This document shows, in pieces, positions 13,432 through 23,367 of a stretch of DNA of 55,726 nucleotides. The notes under the pieces are model-generated. The model made no database searches. It saw only the letters and a program-made list of their open reading frames with translations, and was not told where the DNA came from. The translations under genes were made by a program, and so were the position numbers. Source of the DNA: Mycoplasmopsis felis ATCC 23391 (GTDB lineage Bacteria; Bacillota_I; Bacilli_A; Mycoplasmatales; Metamycoplasmataceae); NCBI RefSeq assembly GCF_000701865.1, contig NZ_JNKA01000003.1, positions 1-55,726 on the forward strand, read 5' to 3'. Each line of letters opens with the position of its first letter. Position 1 is the stretch's first letter.

Positions 13432-14455
13432 TTCAAAGTTTCATTTATTTATAGCAAATCATTTAGGTTTTCTATATAATTGATCACTTACAAAACAATC
13501 TAAAAAGAAAGCTGCATTATCTCATTCTATTTTGGATAGAAAAACACCAATGTATATTCCTTTATTATTACTATTACCTGGATTTTTATTAATATTAATG
13601 TTCACTATAGTTCCTATGGGACTTAACATTTATGAATCATTCCGTGATAAAGATACTAATGAATTTACATTTGTAAATTATAGAAATGTATTTACAGACG
13701 TTCGTTTTGCAGTGGGGGTAAGAAACTCTTTTATTTATGGTTTAGTGGTTTTACCATTCGTAATGATTTTTTCATTATTGATTTCCTCTGTTATTGCAAA
13801 ATTAAATCGAAAAGTTACTAAAGGATTTTGACAAACAATCTTCTTTATGCCTTATGTAACTAATGCTGTTGCTATATCTTTAGCATTCATTCAATTTTTT
13901 GGAACCAATGGTCTTTTAAATAAGATCGTTGGTGGTCAAACAGCTTGATTGAATTCAACAGATATTTATTCATTTAATGCATTAATAGCAATGTTTATTA
14001 ATGGTGTATGAAGTGGATTGGCATTTAACATTTTAATTTTTACAACAGCAATGCTTGGAGTTGATAAAAATTTATATAAATCTGCTTCTATTGATGGTTG
14101 TGGTGAAATTAAACAATTCTTTAAAATTACCCTACCATCAATCAAAGGTACTATCAACTTCTTAATAACTTTAGGAATAATTGGTGGTCTTAAAGTATTC
14201 CCCTTAGCATTATTTAATAACATTCCAGAGAATGCATTTGCATCTGGTGGTGGAACATTAATGCTATATGTTTATTTAGTTACAAATAATGGTAACTTCC
14301 AGTTAGCTGGAGCAGCTGCGATTGCTTTATTTATTATCGGTGTTACATTTTCATCAATAATCAGAGGCGGTTTCTTTATGGTACAATTAACATTAAATAA
14401 CTTAGGAGAAAGAAATGTTTGAGTTAAAGTTAAAGCTTCACAAAATACTAATTAA
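13418..14455 (+). CDS. ABC transporter permease, MalF/UgpA-like
   Basis: A 345-residue inner-membrane permease. After a basic cytoplasmic N-terminus, hydrophobic helices begin at about residue 43 (IPLLLLLPGFLLILMFTIVP), with about six in all. The EAA-loop equivalent is YKSASIDGCGEIKQFFKITLP, which contacts the ATPase. The ATG at 13418 overlaps the ATPase gene by 14 bases; a later start would lose a cytoplasmic leader but not the helices. By family it belongs to the CUT1 carbohydrate importers. The gene order P80-nuclease-ATPase-permease-permease is the MG185-MG189 arrangement of M. genitalium. Confidence 0.92.
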
Positions 14456-15437
14456 TAAAAAACTTTCTCGTAGTCAAGAAAAAGTTTCCTCTCAAGTTAT
14501 CGATAGCAATCCATTTTCAGTATTTCTTTCAGCTGCATCAAAATTATTAGTTTTATGCTTCTTTGGAGTAGTTATTTTGTTCCCATTCTTCTTAATGATT
14601 TCTATATCATTTATGACAGATGATGAAGCACAAGGATTATCGAATAATTTCAGAATTTTATCTGATTTTGAAAGTGGTTCAACATATTATTCAGGTGAAG
14701 GTCTAGATGTTCGTCCATGAGCAGATGTTGTACAAAACACATATGCTAGAGCTTTAACTTCGGGATATTGAAAATCAGTAGGAATTACATCTTTAAATGT
14801 TATTGTTTCAGTTATTTTAAAAGTTTTATTAACATTTTTAATGGGTTATGCCTTTTCATTAAGAAGTTGAAAAGGGAAAGGTTTTGTTTGATTTGTAGCA
14901 CTTTCTCTATTAGTCTTACCTGAAGTTGCTTTATTATCAGGACAATATACTGTAGTTATTAGAACAGGATTAAGATCTAATTTATTTACTATTGTTTTAG
15001 CTATTTCATTACCATTTGTTTCAAGTATTTTCAATACTGTTATGTATAAAAATGCATTTGAAGCAATACCTGGAAGAATCAAAGAAGTTTCATTAGTAGA
15101 TGGAGCAGGAGGATTTAAATATTTATTTAAAGTAGCATTCCCGATGGTAGTTCCAACTACACTTACAATAGTAATTTTAACTGCTTTAGCTTCTTGAAAT
15201 TCATATTTATGACCATCGTTAATTTTAGGAAGTAGATCTGAATATGAATTAATATCAACATGATTATTTAAAGCAGGATTAAATCCAGATGATCCAGATT
15301 CAAACCAAGCAGTATTTACTAACATTAAAATGGCAGCTGCAATGGCTGTTATAGCACCATTATTTATTTTCTACTTAGTATTTAGAAAAAGAATTATGGG
15401 TGCAATCAGTAGACAAGGTTCAACAATTAAGGGGTAA
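14415..15437 (+). CDS. ABC transporter permease, MalG/UgpE-like
   Basis: A 340-residue permease that forms the second half of the transmembrane channel. It has a basic N-terminal segment (1-50), then six hydrophobic helices. The periplasmic-type loop after helix 1 is long (SNNFRILSDFESGSTYYSG...). The EAA motif EVSLVDGAGGFKYLFKVAFP is canonical for CUT1 permeases. The ATG at 14415 overlaps the preceding gene by 41 bases in another frame, implying translational coupling. It is preceded by TTAGGAGAA, a good ribosome binding site. Confidence 0.93.
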
Positions 15438-15439
15438 AA

Positions 15440-15715
15440 ATGAAAGGTTACAAAAGAAAAATAATTATTTGAACCTTTGTAGGTTTATTAGCTTTAATTG
15501 CAATTATTGCACTATCATTTTTAATTAGTAGTCTAGAAGAAGTTATTAATATTTATGAAAAAGTTACATTAGATACAAAAATCATTGATTCATATCAATT
15601 CACAAAAGCATATTCAATAGGAGGTTTAGCATTTTCTTGTGTGGTATTTGTTATGTCATTTATCATTGCTTATGCAGGATTTAGGTCATGAAAATACTCT
15701 GAAATGTTTAGTTAA
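15440..15715 (+). CDS. Small two-helix membrane protein of the transporter operon
   Basis: A 91-residue protein with two hydrophobic segments, about residues 5-29 and 58-82, joined by a polar loop (SSLEEVINIYEKVTLDTKIIDSY). The start ATG lies two bases after the permease stop, with AAGGGG upstream; the stop is one base before the next ATG. This tight packing suggests it is made with the transporter. I do not recognise the family. A role as a small accessory subunit is only an inference from position. Confidence 0.75.
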
Positions 15716-15716
15716 G

Positions 15717-17531
15717 ATGAATAGAATTAAGAAACTTAAATCAATTTTATTATTAACAAGTATATCAACTATTACTTCACTTAGTGCTGTATCATGTTTT
15801 TATAATAATGATAGAACAGTTAAATATGCTCGTGAATTTATAAAAGAAAATGGTTTTAAAGTTAAGGATCGCGTAATTACTAATAATGCAAAACTACAAA
15901 ACTTTGAAAATGAACTTTACAATAGTAAATACTTATCATATACATTCGAAAACGTTGGATTAAAATATGAAAAAGATTTCCAGATTAGCAATTCACACTT
16001 TTTAACTGCTATTGGAGATTTTGTAGAACCAGTTTCAGAAAATATTTTAATTAATGAAACAAAATTAAACAACTTTAAAGAAAATTTAAACCAAATTAAA
16101 TCTTCGTATACAGGTAATAATCAAACTCATTTAGATTTATTTGAAAGTAATGAACAAATTTATCAAAAATTAATAAATGACATATCATCATTAAGAGATA
16201 AAGTTTTAGAATACAAAAACTATAATCTTTCAAATAACGAATCTAAAAAAACATTTAGCATAATAGCTAAATATAAATTTAAAGAAAGTGAAAGTTCAGA
16301 TTTAAATAAAATTGAACGTGAAATTCAAAGATTGATCCCTTCTATTAACAATGTTTTGTATTACAATATTACAGATTATTCTCAAGTAATTACATTACAA
16401 CAAATCACAGATATAGTTAAAAACTTTGTTAAAAATACACCACTTGCTATTTATTATCAAACATATCTAGATAATCTAAATAACCCAAATTCAGCTTTCG
16501 ATCCATTTAGAAAAGTTATTGAATACAATAAAGCAGATAGCTCATTTAAAATAAGTTTAATTGATTGAACTATTTCAAATAATATTGATTCAACATTATT
16601 TAATATTTCATTAGATAATTTAAATAAAGAAAATGAAAAATTATCATATCCCCAAATCGATGGTATAAAAAGTCTTAAAACTCTTTGAACAACATTTAAA
16701 ACAGTTTCTCCATCTTATGCTTTATTCCCAGAAAATTCTGATAAACATTTAGAAAGTATTAGAAATGGTATAAGAGATGGTTTTGGTCCAATTTATTTAG
16801 CATTAGGTATCAATGAATCTTCTCAACAAGAAACAGATGATTTTAAAATATTTAGCAAAAAATTAAATGATAAAGAAAAAGAAGAATTTTTAAGTAAACC
16901 ATATGAATTCATAGAAAATAACTTAGATATATTATTTTATATCAGTGCATACAATGATAAAAAAGTTGAATTAGATAGATCAAAACAAGATCTTGAAAAA
17001 GAACAAAGTTCTACAAGAAGACTATCTTTAAGAAGAACTATTGACAGAAATGAAAAATTAATTGCTAAATTTGAAAGTGATTTATTAAAATTAACACAAT
17101 CTATTAATACAGTTAAATCAAACCAAGAAAGTCAAGCAAATAAAAATAAGGCTCAAGAATTTATCGATAAATTTAAATCTGATTCATTAGTTGCAAATGA
17201 TATTGAACGTATTAAGAAACTAATTAAGGATGGTTTAGACACCAAAAAAACTTCTCAATTTGCACTTTCTGATTTATTTGCTAAATTATTATTTTTAAAT
17301 AAAGTTTACCAAGCACAATCAGTAAAAGGCTTACGTGTAAATGGTAATCAAGAAGAATTAACTTATTGAGTTGAATTTTTAGACGCAAAAACAAATACTA
17401 AAAAATTATTTGATGTATATGGAATATATAAAGCATCACAATCAAATTCTAATGTATCCATAGATGATTATATTTTTGATGGTTTATCTACTAAATTTAA
17501 AAAATTAGATTCATCGAATTCAATGTTTTAA
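15717..17531 (+). CDS. Lipoprotein of unknown function in the transporter operon
   Basis: A 604-residue lipoprotein. MNRIKKLKS, a hydrophobic core and the lipobox SAVSC place the lipidated Cys at residue 27. The body is Lys/Asn/Ser-rich, with a strongly helical stretch around residues 410-480 (KVELDRSKQDLEKEQSSTRR and following). No enzyme motif is visible. It starts one base after the stop of the small membrane protein and is the last gene before a strong terminator, so it is probably a surface partner of the nuclease/ABC system. An upstream in-frame start would remove the signal peptide and was rejected. Several internal TGA codons read as Trp. Confidence 0.82.
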
Positions 17532-17538
17532 TTTTTTT

Positions 17539-17575
17539 TAAAAATAAAGAAGGTACGCTTTCTTTATTTTTAAAA
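17539..17575 (+). terminator. Intrinsic terminator of the nuclease-transporter operon
   Basis: A 13-bp perfect stem, TAAAAATAAAGAA (17539-17551) and TTCTTTATTTTTA (17560-17572), around the loop GGTACGCT. It begins seven bases after the lipoprotein stop. Confidence 0.85.
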
Positions 17576-17603
17576 TAAGTAAATTAAATAGTAAAATTTA
17601 ACT

Positions 17604-18797
17604 ATGAAATATTTCATTAAAAAGAAATTTCGTTATTGAACTGGTATTTTGTTAATCTCTAGTTCTCCTTTAGTTTTAATTAGTTGTAATACTCATTACA
17701 ATACTTTTCGAAATAATTTAAAGGCATTTGAAGAATTTACTAATCAAACAAAAACAGAGAATAATCCGAGGTATGAATATTTGGCTTCTTTATTAGAATA
17801 CACTAATCAAACAATGCAAAAATCTTTTAATCAAACTAATGAAGAGTTTATAGATATTTCAGAACGTAGTTGATTAAAATTTGCTGCTAATATAGAAGTT
17901 AGATTAAACTTATATAAAGAATTAAAAAAGCAATTATCTGAATTAAAAGAAGAGGAAATCAACAATCCAAATTTAGGTATCAAATCAAATAAGTTTTTAT
18001 CATTATATAAATATGTTTTTGGATTCAGTGAATTCAAATTCCTTAATTATGTTGAAAGTGATACTGAATTAACTTATTTATCAGATAGAGTTTTAATGCT
18101 TAAAGGTTTATTACTTAACAAATTTTTAGAAAAAAATGGTTTTAGTAAAACTACATATCATCAATTATGGGAAAAATATGAAAAGTTCATAGAAATTAAT
18201 CAAAACAATAAAATATTTGAGGAATTTCAAAGAAATAATATAACTAATCTTTATAATTCATTTGAAAATCAAATCAAACAAGCAATAAATGAAACAATAA
18301 ATATAGATTTAAAAAACAAATATCAAAAAGAATTTGAAGAGTTATTGTCATTTATAGATCGAGTATTTGATTTTTATGAATTGTTTTTTGAAAAAAGTAA
18401 AAACATATATATTGCAATAGAACAAAGTTTCTTTAAAACACATATTTTTGATCCTATTTTAAATGATAAAGAACATCAAGACTTTTTAAGATTATTTTCT
18501 TATATTCATTATAATTTACAATCACTATTATTTAATTTATATAGTTTTACTTCTACTTCTAAAATTATTTATTTGTCTAATGCATTAAGTAATTTAAAAA
18601 ATAAAAATTTCTTTAATTTAAATAAAATAAAAGAACTAGAAAATCAAATAAACACTTCAGAAAATTTAACTAAAACAGAACAAGAAGATATTTATAATCA
18701 AATAATAGAAATACTTCATCAACCATTTAAGGAAGAAGAACTTTTTAAAGGTAAAATCAATAAAATAAACAACTTTGTAAAAGAAAAGGAGAAATAA
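17604..18797 (+). CDS. Lipoprotein of unknown function upstream of the NrnA pair
   Basis: A 397-residue lipoprotein; lipobox LISC with Cys28 after a basic (KKKFRYW) and hydrophobic N-terminus. The rest is predicted helical, rich in Phe, Tyr, Asn, Lys and Glu (NKFLEKNGFSKTTYHQLW; ENLTKTEQEDIYNQIIEIL). No motif recognised. There is no clear Shine-Dalgarno, and a TAAAAT box lies only a few bases before the ATG, so the mRNA may be leaderless. Its stop codon overlaps the ATG of the first DHH phosphoesterase, implying coupling of a surface protein with a nanoRNase. It could be a divergent relative of the preceding lipoprotein. Confidence 0.8.
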
Positions 18798-19762
18798 TGC
18801 TTATAGGAAATTCACAAGTAGCAATACAAGCAATTGAAAAATATGATAATATAGTTATTTTTCACCATATCCGCCCTGATGGAGATTGTTTAGGATCTCA
18901 ACATGGTTTAGTGGAATTAATTAAAACTAATTATCCAAATAAAAAAGTATATGCAGTAGGTGATGCATCAGGTAGTTTTCCATTTATGAATTATGAATTT
19001 ACCGATATTTCACAAATAGATTTTAATAATTCACTTGCTATTGTAGTTGATGCTTCAAGCGGGAACAGAATTGAGTGTGCATCATTATTATATGAAAAGA
19101 AAACAACTGCAAGATTAAGAATAGATCATCATCCAAATGATGCTGATATAGATTATGAATACAATTGAATAGATGAACATTATGTAGCAGCAGCAGAAAT
19201 GATAGCTCAACTGGCTTTTGATGCCAAATGAAAAGTAACTCAAAAAGCATCAAGTCACATTTATTTAGGAATTAATACAGATTCAGCTAGATTTCTATTC
19301 CCTGATACTTCTGCTAGAACATATAAATTAGTTGCTTTCTTAATGGAAAATGGCTTCCATCCACAAAACATCTTAAGAAATTTAAGTGCTAGAAGTTTGC
19401 AAGATATTAAAATTTCTGGAAAAATATTATCTGAATTCAAGCAAGATAGAAGAGTTTTATATTATGAAATTAAAGATGAATTCTTAAAAGAATTTAACCT
19501 AAATTCATTCCAGGCAGCTCAATACGTTAATGAACTAGCAAATATAGATAATAATTCTTGTTGAGCTTTATTTATTCAACTAGAAGACGGGAACATTAGA
19601 GGAAGATTAAGATCAAACGGACCATTAGTTAATAAACTAGCTAAAAAATATAACGGTGGTGGACACGATAATGCAGCAGGAATTACACTAACAAATTGAG
19701 ACCAAGTTAAAACTGTTGTATCAGAATTAAATGATTTAATTGCTGAATGAGAAGGACAATAA
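18797..19762 (+). CDS. nrnA: DHH-family phosphoesterase, NrnA/MgpA-like oligoribonuclease (copy 1)
   Basis: A 321-residue cytoplasmic enzyme with the full DHH/DHHA1 layout: HHIRPDGDCLGSQ (23-35), VVDAS (83-87), the DHH triad in RIDHHPND (DHH at 110-112), and the C-terminal GGGHDNAAG (287-295) that binds substrate. NrnA-type enzymes degrade 2-5 nt RNA and pAp using Mn2+. In M. genitalium the homologue MgpA (MG190) also follows the nuclease-ABC genes. ATG 18797 overlaps the upstream stop (TAATG) and is preceded by AAAAGGAG. It lies directly before a second copy. Confidence 0.92.
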
Positions 19763-20742
19763 TGAAAACAGGAAATTTACAAATAATCACTGAACAATTG
19801 CTAAAATATGACAGTATAGTTATTTTTCATCATATTCGCCCAGATGGAGATTGTTTAGGTTCACAATTCGGTTTAAAAGAATTAATTAAAACTAATTTTC
19901 CAAACAAGAAAGTATATGCTATCGGTGATGCTAAAAACTCATTTGATTTCTTAGATTTTACAATGGATAAAATTCCTAATGATGAAATTTTAAAAAAATC
20001 ACTTGGAGTTGTAGTAGATGCAAATCATAAAGAAAGAATTGAATGTAGAGAAGTATTAGATAAAAATCTTTTTGCACAAGTCATTCGTATCGATCATCAT
20101 CCAAATGATGATGATTTAGGAGAAAACACAATTAGGTGAGTTGATAGTTCATATTCAGCTGCAGATGAAATGATAACTGAAATAGCTGTAACTAACAATT
20201 GAAAAATCACACCAACTGCAGCAAATTACTTATATTTAGGTATTAACACTGATTCAGGAAGATTTTTATTTAGTAATGTAAGAAGTAGAACATTATATCT
20301 AGCATCTAAATTATATGAAGCAGGTTTACAAGCAGATTATATTCACACTAATTTATCAATGAGTACACTTGAAGATTTAAAATTCAATTCTTGATTATTA
20401 TCAACATTAAAAACACGTGATGGTGTTGCTTACATTCAAAATAGTTTAAAAGACACACAAAGATTTGGAAAAAATTCTAATTCATCAATGAGAGTAAATG
20501 CAATAAGTAATATCGAAGGATTTCCAATATGAGTGCAATTTTTAGAAGAAGAATCAGGTAAAATAAGAGTAGAATTTAGATCTAATGGTCCTATTGTTCG
20601 AAATGTGGCAGTTAAATGAAATGGTGGAGGACATGAAAGAGCTTCTGGTGCTATAATCGATAGTTTTGACTTAGTTGAAAAAGTTATTGACGATTGTGTT
20701 TTAGAAGTTCAAAGATATTGAATGGAATTATTAAAAAAATAG
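19762..20742 (+). CDS. DHH-family phosphoesterase, NrnA/MgpA-like (copy 2)
   Basis: A 326-residue paralogue of the preceding gene. It keeps HHIRPDGDCLGSQ (23-35), VVDANH (84-89), RIDHHPND (DHH at 111-113) and GGGHERASG (288-296), so all metal and substrate residues appear intact. The N-terminal 60 residues are very similar to copy 1, while the middle and the C-terminal domain diverge, as expected for an old tandem duplication with some specialisation. Its ATG overlaps the stop of copy 1 by one base. It may prefer another substrate, such as pAp or a cyclic-dinucleotide product, but this cannot be told from sequence. Confidence 0.9.
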
Positions 20743-20772
20743 AGCAATTTATAATAGTTGTTCTATTTTTTT
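20737..20772 (+). terminator. Intrinsic terminator after the NrnA pair
   Basis: The stem AAATAGAGCAA / TTGTTCTATTT (one G-U pair) is followed by a T-run. It overlaps the stop codon of the second DHH gene. Confidence 0.8.
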
Positions 20773-20840
20773 AATTTCTTAATTAGAAACTAATAAATAA
20801 TTTATGTAAATACTTAAATACCTTATAAAAAATAAAAGAG

Positions 20841-20846
20841 TATAAT
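20841..20846 (+). promoter_or_regulatory. -10 box of uvrB
   Basis: TATAAT ends ten bases before the uvrB ATG, which has no Shine-Dalgarno. Transcription would start at or just before the ATG, giving a leaderless or nearly leaderless message. Confidence 0.5.
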
Positions 20847-20856
20847 TTAATTAATT

Positions 20857-22848
20857 ATGAGTTTATTCAAGTTGAAAGCAGATTATAGTCCAAGTGGTGA
20901 CCAACCACAAGCAATTGAGTATTTAGTTAATGGTATAAAAAACGGAATAACAAATCAAACACTAGTTGGAGTAACGGGTTCTGGTAAAACTTTTGCAATG
21001 GCAAATGTTATTAAGGAATTTGATAAACCTGCAATAATTTTATCTCACAATAAAACTCTTGCTGCACAACTCTATAATGAACTAAAATCATTTTTCCCTG
21101 ACAATGCTGTAGAATATTATGTTTCTTATTTTGATTATTTTAGACCAGAAGCATATAAAGTTTCAGAAGATTTATATATAGAAAAAGATTCAAAAGTTAA
21201 TCAACAAATAGAAATTCAAAGATTAAGCACCATCAATTCATTATTAACCAGAAAAGATGTTATTGTTGTAGCTAGTGTATCTGCTATATATGGTGCTTTA
21301 AATCCAATGTTATATAAAGAATCATTTTTTAGATTTTATAAAAGTCAAGTAATAACTAAAAAAGATTTTATTTATGAATTAATTAAAATTCATTACCAAA
21401 GAAACGATGTATCTCCTGAACCAGGTCAATTTTTAGTTAAAGGTGATTTAATCTTTATTAGACCAGCAGATGATCAAGATAAAACAATCCGAATAAGTTT
21501 TTATGATAATGAAATAGAAGAGATAGCAGTAGTTGATTCATTGACTAAAAAAGTAATAACAAAAGAAACAAACTATATTTTAGTACCAGGACAAGCATAT
21601 ACAACAGATATTAATTTATATGATGAAGTCGTTCAAAAAATAGAAAAAGAATTAGCAGAAAGATTACAATATTTTAATTCTAATAATAAATTATTAGAAG
21701 CACAAAAATTAGAACCTCGTATTAAACAAGATATCTATGAATTAAAAGAATTTAAAATGTGCAAGGGTATTGAAAATTATTCAATGTATTTAGATCAAAG
21801 AGATTTTGGACAAAGACCATATACCTTATTAGACTATTTTCCTGAAAATTCTTTAATGATTATAGATGAATCGCACCAAACCTTACCACAAATTAAAGGT
21901 ATGCCAGAAACTGATAAAACTCGTAAAATTAATTTAATAGATAATGGTTATAGATTACCATCAGCTGCAGAAAACAGACCATTAAATTATGACGAATTTA
22001 ATAATTCATTTAATTTTCAAAAAATTTATGTTTCTGCTACTCCTTCATCAGAGGAATTAGAAAAATCAAATGGGAACATTGCTCATATGTATTTAAGACC
22101 AACTGGACTAGTAGACCCTGAAATCATAATCAAACCTACATATGGACAAATAGATGATATATATGATACCATTATAAGTCTAAGGGAAACGAATGAAAAA
22201 AGTATTATAATTACTCTTACTAAAGAATCTTCAGAGAAATTAAGTGAATATTTAATTACAAAAGGAATAAAAGCAATTTACTTACACTCAGACTTTAAAA
22301 CTCTAGAAAGAAATGAAATAATTAGAAAATTAAGAACAAATCAAGCAGAAGTCTTAATCGGTATTAATTTATTAAGAGAAGGAATTGATATTCCAGAAGT
22401 ATCCCGGATAATGATTTTAGATGCAGATGTTACTGGTTTTTTAAGAAGTTCAACAGCTTTAATTCAAATTGTAGGAAGGTGTGCTAGAAACGCAAATGGT
22501 AAAGCAATTTTATATGCAGATAAAATTACACCAGCAATTCAAGAATGTTTAGATGACAATAAAAAGAAACGAGAATTACAATTAGCTTACAATAAGAAAA
22601 ACAATATTATTCCTAAAACAATTATCAAAGAGATTCCGGAATCTAGTTATGATGAAAAAATTCAAAATGCCATTGATGCATTAATTAAAAAGAAAACTAT
22701 TAATAATTCAGTTTTAAAAGAAAAAGAAAAATTAATTGAAGAACTAACTAAACAAATGAATGAAGCAGCCAAAATGCGTGATTATGAATTGGCAATATCA
22801 TTTAGAGATAAAATATTAGAATTAGAAAAGGTCAATAAAAATGTATAA
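20857..22848 (+). CDS. uvrB: Excinuclease ABC subunit B
   Basis: A 663-residue DNA helicase-like subunit of nucleotide excision repair, normal length. Walker A GVTGSGKT lies at 38-45. The beta-hairpin that clamps DNA is YYVSYFDYFRPEAY (from about 87). The Walker B box has DESHQTLPQIKGM. Helicase motifs V/VI are LIGINLLREGIDIPE and QIVGRCARN. The C-terminal UVR motif (EELTKQMNEAAKMRDYELA) contacts UvrC. UvrB receives damaged DNA from UvrA and recruits UvrC. uvrA and uvrC are not in this window. The last eight bases overlap the next gene. Confidence 0.97.
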   Translation: MSLFKLKADYSPSGDQPQAIEYLVNGIKNGITNQTLVGVTGSGKTFAMANVIKEFDKPAIILSHNKTLAAQLYNELKSFFPDNAVEYYVSYFDYFRPEAYKVSEDLYIEKDSKVNQQIEIQRLSTINSLLTRKDVIVVASVSAIYGALNPMLYKESFFRFYKSQVITKKDFIYELIKIHYQRNDVSPEPGQFLVKGDLIFIRPADDQDKTIRISFYDNEIEEIAVVDSLTKKVITKETNYILVPGQAYTTDINLYDEVVQKIEKELAERLQYFNSNNKLLEAQKLEPRIKQDIYELKEFKMCKGIENYSMYLDQRDFGQRPYTLLDYFPENSLMIIDESHQTLPQIKGMPETDKTRKINLIDNGYRLPSAAENRPLNYDEFNNSFNFQKIYVSATPSSEELEKSNGNIAHMYLRPTGLVDPEIIIKPTYGQIDDIYDTIISLRETNEKSIIITLTKESSEKLSEYLITKGIKAIYLHSDFKTLERNEIIRKLRTNQAEVLIGINLLREGIDIPEVSRIMILDADVTGFLRSSTALIQIVGRCARNANGKAILYADKITPAIQECLDDNKKKRELQLAYNKKNNIIPKTIIKEIPESSYDEKIQNAIDALIKKKTINNSVLKEKEKLIEELTKQMNEAAKMRDYELAISFRDKILELEKVNKNV

Positions 22849-23353
22849 ATATATAGATATTATAAATGATGTGGATGTCATTCAAATCCGTTCAGTAGAT
22901 GTAGTTTCTATTTATCAAAATTTCTTGAAAATTTTAATTATAGAATTACAAGAAATAAAAGATTCAGAATTATTTAATGAACTAACTTGAAATAATTTTA
23001 AACGTAATTCTGGTTTTTCACTTGTTTTAAATAGATTTATTTTTTATCTTTTTTATTATTTAAAAGATAAAAAATACACAGGAAAAGACAATAAAAAAGA
23101 ACAAGCATTTTTAGAAATTATTGATTTATTTAAAAAAGATAATAACTTTGATTATATAAAGAATCAAAACAAAGAATTAATTATAAATAATGCAAAAGAT
23201 ATCTTTAAACTAGCAAATATTGATGGTTCAACTAAAGATATAATCACACTAGTTTCGGAATTTGATATTTTAAATAATGAATCTAAACAAAAACAATTAA
23301 ATAGTTTATACTTTATATTTGAAGCATTTAATGGTTGTGATATACCAGATTAA
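22841..23353 (+). CDS. Unknown protein overlapping uvrB
   Basis: A 170-residue soluble protein starting MYKYIDIINDVDVIQIRSVD. It overlaps the uvrB end by eight bases and is therefore probably translationally coupled. It looks mostly helical and acidic to neutral, with an aromatic-rich patch (LNRFIFYLFYYLKDKKY, about 65-81) that is too short and too charged for a clear membrane anchor. No signal peptide and no recognisable motif. I do not know its family. TGA is read as Trp once. Confidence 0.72.
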
Positions 23354-23367
23354 TATAAGGAGTTTTT

